This document shows positions 5,376 through 14,300 of a DNA stretch of 34,123 nt, one piece after another (the stretch's first letter is position 1; the number at the start of each line of letters is the position of its first letter). The DNA is from a virus. The notes under the pieces are model-generated. The model did no database searches, had not been told where the DNA came from, and was given only the letters and a program-made list of their open reading frames with translations. Position numbers and translations under genes: made by a program. The stretch spans positions 1 to 34,123 of IMG/VR virus record IMGVR_UViG_3300017737_000037. One strand, given 5' to 3'.

Positions 5376-8300
5376 ATGATACAAACAGGGTTTGAAAGAA
5401 GGGTTAAAGTACAACAAGTAATTGAGAGTCAGTTACCCGAATTTCTTAGATCCGAAAGTCCAAAATCTATTGACTTTCTGAAGCAATATTATATTTCTCA
5501 AGAACATCAGGGCGGTGCTACTGATATTGTTGAGAACTTAGACCAATATTTAAAATTTGATAACCTTACACCAGAGGTTGTCACTGGATACACCAGTTTG
5601 ACTGCTGGTATATCTTCTACTGCAGACACAGTTCAGGTTTCTACAACTAAAGGGTTTCCTGATGAATATGGTCTTTTTAAGATTAATGATGAAATTATCA
5701 CTTATACTGGAAAAACTGCAACTTCCTTCACTGGATGTGTAAGAGGTTTTAGTGGTATTTCTTCTTATCGTTCTTCTCTTGATCCTGAGGAACTGATATT
5801 CAGCGACACTTCAGAAGAAGTTCATGCTAATGGTTCTACTGTACAGAATCTCAGTGCTCTGTTTCTTAAAGAGTTTTACAGAAAATTAAAATATTCTTTT
5901 GCTCCTGGTCTTGAAGATGTTGATTTTGTAGATAATTTAGACGTTAATAACTTTCTTAAGGAGATAAGAAGTTTATATGAATCAAAGGGAACAGAAGATT
6001 CTTTCAAAATTCTCTTCAAAGTTCTTTATGGTGTAGATCCAAAGGTAATTGATTTAGAAGATTATCTAATAAAACCTTCAGCAGCAAAGTTTAAAAGAAG
6101 AGAAGAAGTTGTTGTTGAGAGAATTTCTGGTGATCCAAATAAGTTAGTTGGACAAACAATTAGAAAGTCTACTGATAGTGCAACTCAAGCTTCCATATCA
6201 GAAGTTGAAATTTTTACCAATTCTGGTATTAGCACATATTACAAACTTGGATTGTTTGTAGGTTTTGATGATAAAGATTTAATTGAAGGAACATTTAAAG
6301 TTCAACCAGCCACGAAAGTAGCAAATACTGTTAGTGTCGGTGCTTCTGTAATAACAGTTGATTCTACAGTCGGATTTGCCCAAACTGGAAAGATTATTGC
6401 TGGAGAAAATACAATTGAATATGCAGATAAAACTGTAAACCAATTTCTTGGATGTAGTGGTATTGGAACTGCAATTACCTCATCAACAGAACTTAGAACC
6501 GATGAAGTTTATATTGGTTATGAAGATGGTGATATTTCTAAGAAAGTAGAAGTTCGTATTGGTGGAGTTCTTTCTGAGTTCAAAGCGACGAATGACATTT
6601 TACTTTCTAATGAGGGTCAAAAGATATTTGTCAAAAATATTGGTGAAAGAATCAAAAATCCAGAACTGAATAAGACTGATAAGCAAATATTTGCTAATAG
6701 TTGGATTTACAACACAAGTTGTAGATTTGATGTAGAGAGCATCAACGGTGCCACAGTTCAATTGAAGAGTGAAATTGATGATTCTAGTCTCAAGGTTGGA
6801 GATACTGTAGATATTCTAAATGGATCTACAGAAACTGTTCTTCATGCAAACGCTGTAGTTGCTACGGTTAGTGCTACAAACAAACAAATTACCCTTGATA
6901 ATCTTGTAGGATTCACTGCTAATTCCACAATAATTTACACAATTAGAAGAAAACTTGAAACCGCTACCAGTAGTGGTACTCCACTGTTCTATGGTGATAA
7001 TACAGTCACCACTGATGTTCAGAATGTATATACGGATGACGCTCATGCATATGTTGCTTCAAACTCTTTACCTTCATATGACATTAGCGAAACTGCTCTG
7101 AGCGCAACTCTTGCGTCTGCTGCTGGTAATGCTCTCCAAGGATTTGATTCGTCAACACAGAAGTATAGTATTATCTCCTTTGCATCTCCAGTACCTTTCG
7201 TAACTGGTGATGAAGTCTTCTATAAAGCATCCTCAGACACCCTTGTAGGACTCCCTGAGGGCGTTTACTTTGTTGAAGTACTATCCACATCCAATCAAAT
7301 CAAACTCTTTGCCTCTAGGTCTCTGATTGAAGGGGGATCCTCTTTAGAATTTACCTCTGCTGGGGCAGGAACACACAAATTTGTTCTCGCATCTCAAAAG
7401 AGTGAAGCAATTTATCCTCAACAATTACTGAAAAAATTCCCAATCGTCAGAAATATCAAAGACGGTAAAGGGACATCAACTATTCCTGGTTCTACAGGAA
7501 TGTTAGTTAATGGTACTGAAGTTGTAAACTATAAGTCAAATGACAAGATTTACTTTGGTCCAATCAAAAATGTAAGACTTTATAATGGTGGTAAAAACTA
7601 CGATGTAATAAATCCACCAACTATTGAAATTGGTTCTCCTGGAGCTGCTTATACCACTGCTCTTGTAAGACCTGTGGTTCGTGGTAGTGTAACTGAAGTA
7701 CAAATTGACCCGCAAGATTTTGATTTAGTAGATGTTACTTCCATCACCATTGATGGTGGTAATGGATCTGGAGCAGTCTTGCAACCAATATTAGAGACCA
7801 GATATCGTGAGATTGAGTTTGATGCTCGTTTGACTTCTGGTGGCGGTGCTATTAGCAATACTAACGATACCATTACTTTTGTAAAACCACATAATCTGAG
7901 AAACGGTGATGCTATTGTCTATAGTAGAAATGGTAATAATGCAATTGGCATTGGAACTTTTGGTGGTTCAAACAGTCATCAAGATAAAGCATTAGCAAGT
8001 GGATCTGTATACTTTGCACAAATTGTCAACCCAACAACAATTAAGTTGTATGAAACTTTTGAAAATTACTCAAGTGGTATCAGCACAGTAGGATTTACTA
8101 CTACTTCTCAAGGTACTCATAAATTTAGATTATTTGATGGTAAGAAAAATATTAGTGCAATCAAAGTCACAAACTCTGGAAGTGGGTATGAGAACAGACA
8201 ATTAAAAGTTAAGTCTGAAAATATTTCTTCTGTAAGTGATTCAATTACTTTCAATAATCATGGATTCTTGGATGGAGATAAAATTCTCTATGCAACAGAT

Positions 8301-11300
8301 AATACTGCTGTAACTGGATTATCCACCAATGTGCAGTATCAAATATTAAAAATTGATGATCACTCTTTCAGACTTGCAAATGCTGGAGTTGGTGGAACAA
8401 ATACAACTGATTACACCAAGAGACAACATGTTAACATTACTGATGTAGGAATTGGAATTCAAAACTTTGCTTATCCTCCGGTAACAATTACCGTTAATGC
8501 AGAGTTTGATGGTGTATCTGGAGTTATCACAGCAACTCCATCTGTAAGAGGTGAGATTGTTGATCTTTACTTGTATGAAACTGGAACTGGTTATGGTTCA
8601 AAAATCCTAAACTTCCACAAAAAACCAGACATTAAAATTAAAAATGGTAAAAATGCCGAATTGAAACCACTTATTTCTGGTGGAAAAGTTGTTTCTGTAC
8701 AAGTTACTAATTCTGGCAGTGAATATTCATCTGCTCCAGATCTTAAAGTTGAGGGTGAGGGTGTTGGGGCAAAACTTAGAGCCATCGTTAGTGGTGGAAA
8801 AATTACTAATGTTGTAGTTCTCACTGGTGGTATAGGTTATTTTCAAAATACCACTTCAGTAGTCGTAACTTCCGCTGGTTCTAATAGTGTTGTTGATGTT
8901 GAAGTTAGAGATTTAGTTTGTAATTCTCATACTAGGTTTGGTGATGAAATTTTAGTTGAAACTGCAGAAAAACTTGAATATGGATTGGTAGGATATTCCA
9001 CTGCTATTGGTGCTGATACTTTTGGTGATATTGGCGGAACACATTCCCCAATTATTGGTTGGGCATATGATGGTAATCCGATATATGGTGGTTATGCCTA
9101 TACAGATCCTTCAGATGTAAACTCAGGTATCAAAATTTTAACAAGTAGTTACGAATTGGCAACTACGGAAGTTTCTGATAGACCTTCTGGATTTACTGCT
9201 GGATTCTTTGTAGAGGATTACAAGTTTACAGATTCTGGTGATCTTGATGAGCACAATGGAAGATATGCTAAAACCCCAGAATATCCTAATGGCGTTTATG
9301 CTTATCATTCTACAATTACTAGTGATGGAAAAAATAGTAAGTTCCCGTTCTTTATTGGTGGATCTTATTCTTCTGTTCCAGTAACTCAAAATATTAATCA
9401 AACATTTGACTTTAACTCTTCAGACTTACGAAGAAATACACTCCCTTATGTTGCTGGTGATAAATTTGCTACTAATGATTTTGTTTCTGAACCAAATGAA
9501 GTTCTGACTCAAAGTGCTGTTATTGATTCTATTGTCAGAGGGTCTGTAGACGGATTCAAGATTAATAATTCTGGTACAGATTACAGAGTTGGAGAAACTC
9601 TAACGTTTGATAATGAAGGGACTAGTGGTGGGGGACTGTCTGCATATGTTAGTAGAGTCACTGGTAAGTCTATCGTAGATGTGACTACTACAATTCAAAG
9701 TCATCAAAATGCGATTCTTGTTTGGGAGAAGAGTGGTGCAGTATCTGTCAACGTAGATCCATTCCATGAATACTTTGATAACGATCAAATTGCAGTTTCT
9801 GGACTTTCTACATTCATTTCTGGACTTACAAAATCTCACAAAATTGGAGTTTCGTCAGAAAGAACTCGCCTTTCAGTTCAAGTCGCGGCCAATTCCTCAG
9901 TTGGTTTTGTTACTGATATCTTCGTTAATAGAATTGTTGACTCCGTTTCTGTAGGTAGCACTCTGGGGATAGGCACAGAGACTTTATCTGTTTTGGGTAC
10001 ATATCCAGAGAAAAAAGTAATTAGAGTCTTGAGAGGCATTGTAGGTGCCGCACACACTGCAAACAGTGATGTATTTGTGTCTCCGAGTAAATTTACCTTA
10101 CCTGTAAATGTCTCATATTTTGACTCGTCTGTAAATGACAAAGTATTCTTCAATAGTATCCAATCTGTAGGTATCGGGACTACTACTGGAGCATCCTCTT
10201 CAAAAGGATATTTCACTGGAAGTCTCCATTATACAATTTCAGTACCAACTCAGGGGATTTACCTACCCAACCACCCCTTTAAAACTGGTGAACAAGTTAC
10301 ATTTGAAAGATTTGCAGGTTCACAAGGATTTACAGTTTCTAATACTAATACTAGCGCAACTTATAGTATTCCACAAAGTGGAAACACTCAAACCTTATTT
10401 GTAGTCAAAAAGACTGATGATATCATTGGTCTTTGTACTCAGGTTGGTCTTACCACGAATACTGAAGGTGTGTATTTCAGAAATATAACGTCCAACGCTG
10501 ACAGTAGGGACTACAGATATTCTCTTACCTCAAATAAAACTCAAGTAACTGCCAAAGTAGAAAAAATTAGAGCAAAAGTTGCCGTTTCTACAGCACATGG
10601 TCTTATTAATGGTGATGTTGTAAATCTGAGTGTAAATTCGGAACAATCAGTCGGAATTGGAACATCAGTTTCCGTATACCTCAAGTACAACTCTGCAAAC
10701 GATAAGTTACTTATTAATCCAATCGGATTCACTTCAACTGCGGTAAACACTTCTACAAATAGATTGACTCTCACTGAGCATGGTCTCAAGACAGGTGATA
10801 AGGTATTTTATGATTCTAATCTTATTATATCTGGTCTTTCTACCGGTTCTTACTTTGTTTATAGAATTGATGATAACACTATCAATCTTGCAAATACAAG
10901 GTTTGATACTATTTCTAACCCACCATCCGTAGTAAGTTTTGGATCTACTGGTGGTTCCAGTCAAGAGTTATCTGCAATCAATCCAAGATTAAATCTTGTT
11001 AGAGATAACAATTTGGTATTTAATGTAAATGATTCCTCCTTGAGTGGTTACAACTTTAGACTTTACTATGATAGTGATTTCAAGAATGAATTAGTTTCTA
11101 TTGGTTCTTCTACAACCTTTAGTACAGTGAGTGTTGGAACTGTTGGTATTGCCAATACAGTAACTGCATCAACAGTCACTCTTAACTTCAATAAGAACCT
11201 TCCATCTAAAGTTTACTATCAACTGGATAAGGCAGGATATATCAGTACTGCTGACACAGAAGTTACAAACTATTCTGAAATTAATTTCATTAATAGCACA

Positions 11301-14300
11301 TATTCTGGAACGTATAGTGTCACAGGAGTTGGTGAAACAGCATTTACTGTCTCGCTCAAGAACGTTCCGGAAGATCTTGACTATAATCAATCATCTACAA
11401 GTGTTCTTAAGTATTCCACCTCTTCACCAAGATCTCTTGGTGGTGTTGACAAACTGGAAATCACTTTTGGTGGAGCCAGTTATAAGAAACTTCCTAAGTT
11501 TGTAAGTATTGCATCCACTGCAGGTATCAACGCAGATATAATTCCTACATCCACAACTCTTGGTAGAATCAATCAAGTTACAATACAAGATACGGGATTT
11601 GATTTTTCTGCAGACAAGACACTCAGTCCAGAAGTTTATATTTCACCAAATATTACAGTTGTTAATAGAAATACCGTTTCTGGTATAACAATAACATCTG
11701 GTGGTTCTGGATTCACTTCCCCTCCAGATCTTGTTCTTGTTAATCCTGATACAGGATCTGCTTATGATAATGGAACTCTGATTGCAAAGATGCAGGGTTC
11801 ATCTATCAATAAAATTGAAATACTTGATGTTCCCAAGGGTCTTTCTGACACAGAATCTAAAGTATTCTCTGCAAATAATAGTAATGGTGTTGGTGTTAAT
11901 AGTGTTTTCTCGTCACCTGCAGGCGTTGTAACATGTGTTCTTGCAACTCCAACTCTCGGATTTACAACTTCTACGGCACCATTTTCTATAAACGACTTTG
12001 TATATGCCGAAAATATCTCCTTAGCATCTACTACAGGTACAGGATTCAATTCCCAAGATTATTCTTACAACTTCTTCAAAGTAACAGCATACAGAAATAC
12101 CAACCCTGCAGAGGTTGAATTTGATATTTCCCCATATGCAACTAATGCTGGTGTTGCTCAAACAGATGGACAAAGTACTTTTGCTACTCTTATTAATAGG
12201 AACGACTATCCAACATTTACTGTTGTACAAACTCCTTTAGAGTTTATTGTTGGAGAATCACTCTTTATTAAGTCTGGCAATACTTATATTGGAATAGATC
12301 TTATAGTCACCAATAATCTTAATGATGCTATTAAGGTTTATGGAACTTATGAATTAACTAAAAATGATGTGATTGTCGGAAAAAATTCCGGCACAATAGC
12401 AACTATCAATAAAATTGATGAAAATACTGGTATATTTGAAGTTGATTACTCTCTTGAGACTGATTATGGTTGGGCAAATGACACAGGTAAGTTAAATGAA
12501 GATTATCAAGTTATTCCCGACAACGACTATTATCAGAATCTTTCATATAGCATAAAGAGTCCAATAGAATTTGAGGACTGGGTAAATCCTGTTAATAGAA
12601 TGCTTCATTCCTCCGGATTGAAAAATTTTGCTGACACCGGAATTACATCAGAAGGAAAAGTCTCAGCAACGAGCAGATCTGCAAATAGTAGTGCTTTAAT
12701 TGATATTATCAATCTAAATGCTAACGGAACTACAATGAGAGTTGATGCTATCAACTTCTTTGATTTTGGTATTGACATTGATGTATCAAATAACAAGTCT
12801 AAGTTTATTAAGTTCCAAAATAAGAGACTTTCTGATTATATTGAATGTAAGACTAATAGGGTTCTGACGATTGATAACTTCAACAGTCAATTCTCTAACC
12901 AAGAGAATGCTAATACGACTCTGTATCGTGATATTGATAAGTTTATTGATAATGATGGATATAGTAGATATTTGATTCAGATGATCAAACCTAATAGCAA
13001 AGATCTTCAGGCAACTGAGTTAATTGTTGTTAATACAAAAAATGATGATTTGATCACTGTTGAGAAAGCATCTATTCATAACACGAAAGATGACCTTGTT
13101 GATATTGAAGCGATTAAAGATGCTTTTAATAACGTTTCACTGAGATTGACACCAGATGATCCTTTTAATGATGATATAGATGTTAAATTTATAAAGAACA
13201 ACTTTAACACCACTCTTGCGGGCATTTCTACACAATCTATTGGATTTGTCAATTTGATCGGAAATAATGTTTCTGTTGGTGTTGGTTTGACGGGATTAGT
13301 TTTTGAAGGTTCTTCAAGTGGAACTGAATCCATATTTGCAAATATTGAACTTATTGACACTGTTACTAACGATAAGACGATTGTTGATATGTTTGTTGAT
13401 CATGATGGAACTGATACTTACAGATCAGACTTTTTCTTTGATAACAGCACTTTAGGATACTCTCCCAAGTTTATTGGAACTTTCACCAGCAACATCGCAT
13501 CTGGTGTCCTTAAGTTGAATTTTGAGAACACCGAGTCTAATGATGTTCTTGTTCGCTCTAGGATTGTTGGATTCAATACAGTTGGTGCTGGAATTGGCAC
13601 TCATATATTTAAAGCAAGTGGTCAACCGGACAGTTCTGTTAAAGAGGGTCGCCTTGAAACGAAATTCTCCACATTCTCAGGAACTGGAATTTCTACAGTA
13701 TTGACTTATGATAAGGCAGATGTAACAACAGTGAAATCTACTGCAAAAGTATCTTATGGTAATACATCTGCATTACATCAAGTCTTATTTAATCATAATA
13801 ACATAAATGCCTTTACAGTACAATATCCACACCTTTCTATCGGTAGCACGATGGGTATTGGTACATTTGGTGCTGATATTAATGGTAGCAATTTCGTTCT
13901 AGTATTCCATCCAGATGCTAACATTAGTGATGATATTACTGTTCAAATTTACAGTGAAATCATTCAAACTGAGAAAGATTTGAATAATGTTCCGGCAACA
14001 TTAACTTACGGATCTGCAAATGAACAACTGAAAACTTCTCAGTATGATTCTATCAATGGTGATAGAACTAACAAGGTTGACTTTGATGTTAAGCACAACA
14101 GTGTTCCAGTATTTGAAAAGCAATTTAATCCCGGTACTTCTACTGTTGTCAATCTTGGAACAGGGGTATTCACAATTGCTGATCACTTCTTTAGTAACCG
14201 TGAAAAACTAACATACACGCCAAGATCTACTTTTGTAGGTGGTGCCTATACTTCCATGGTTATGTCCAATGGAAATGCTCTTCCTTCCACAGTTTACGCT

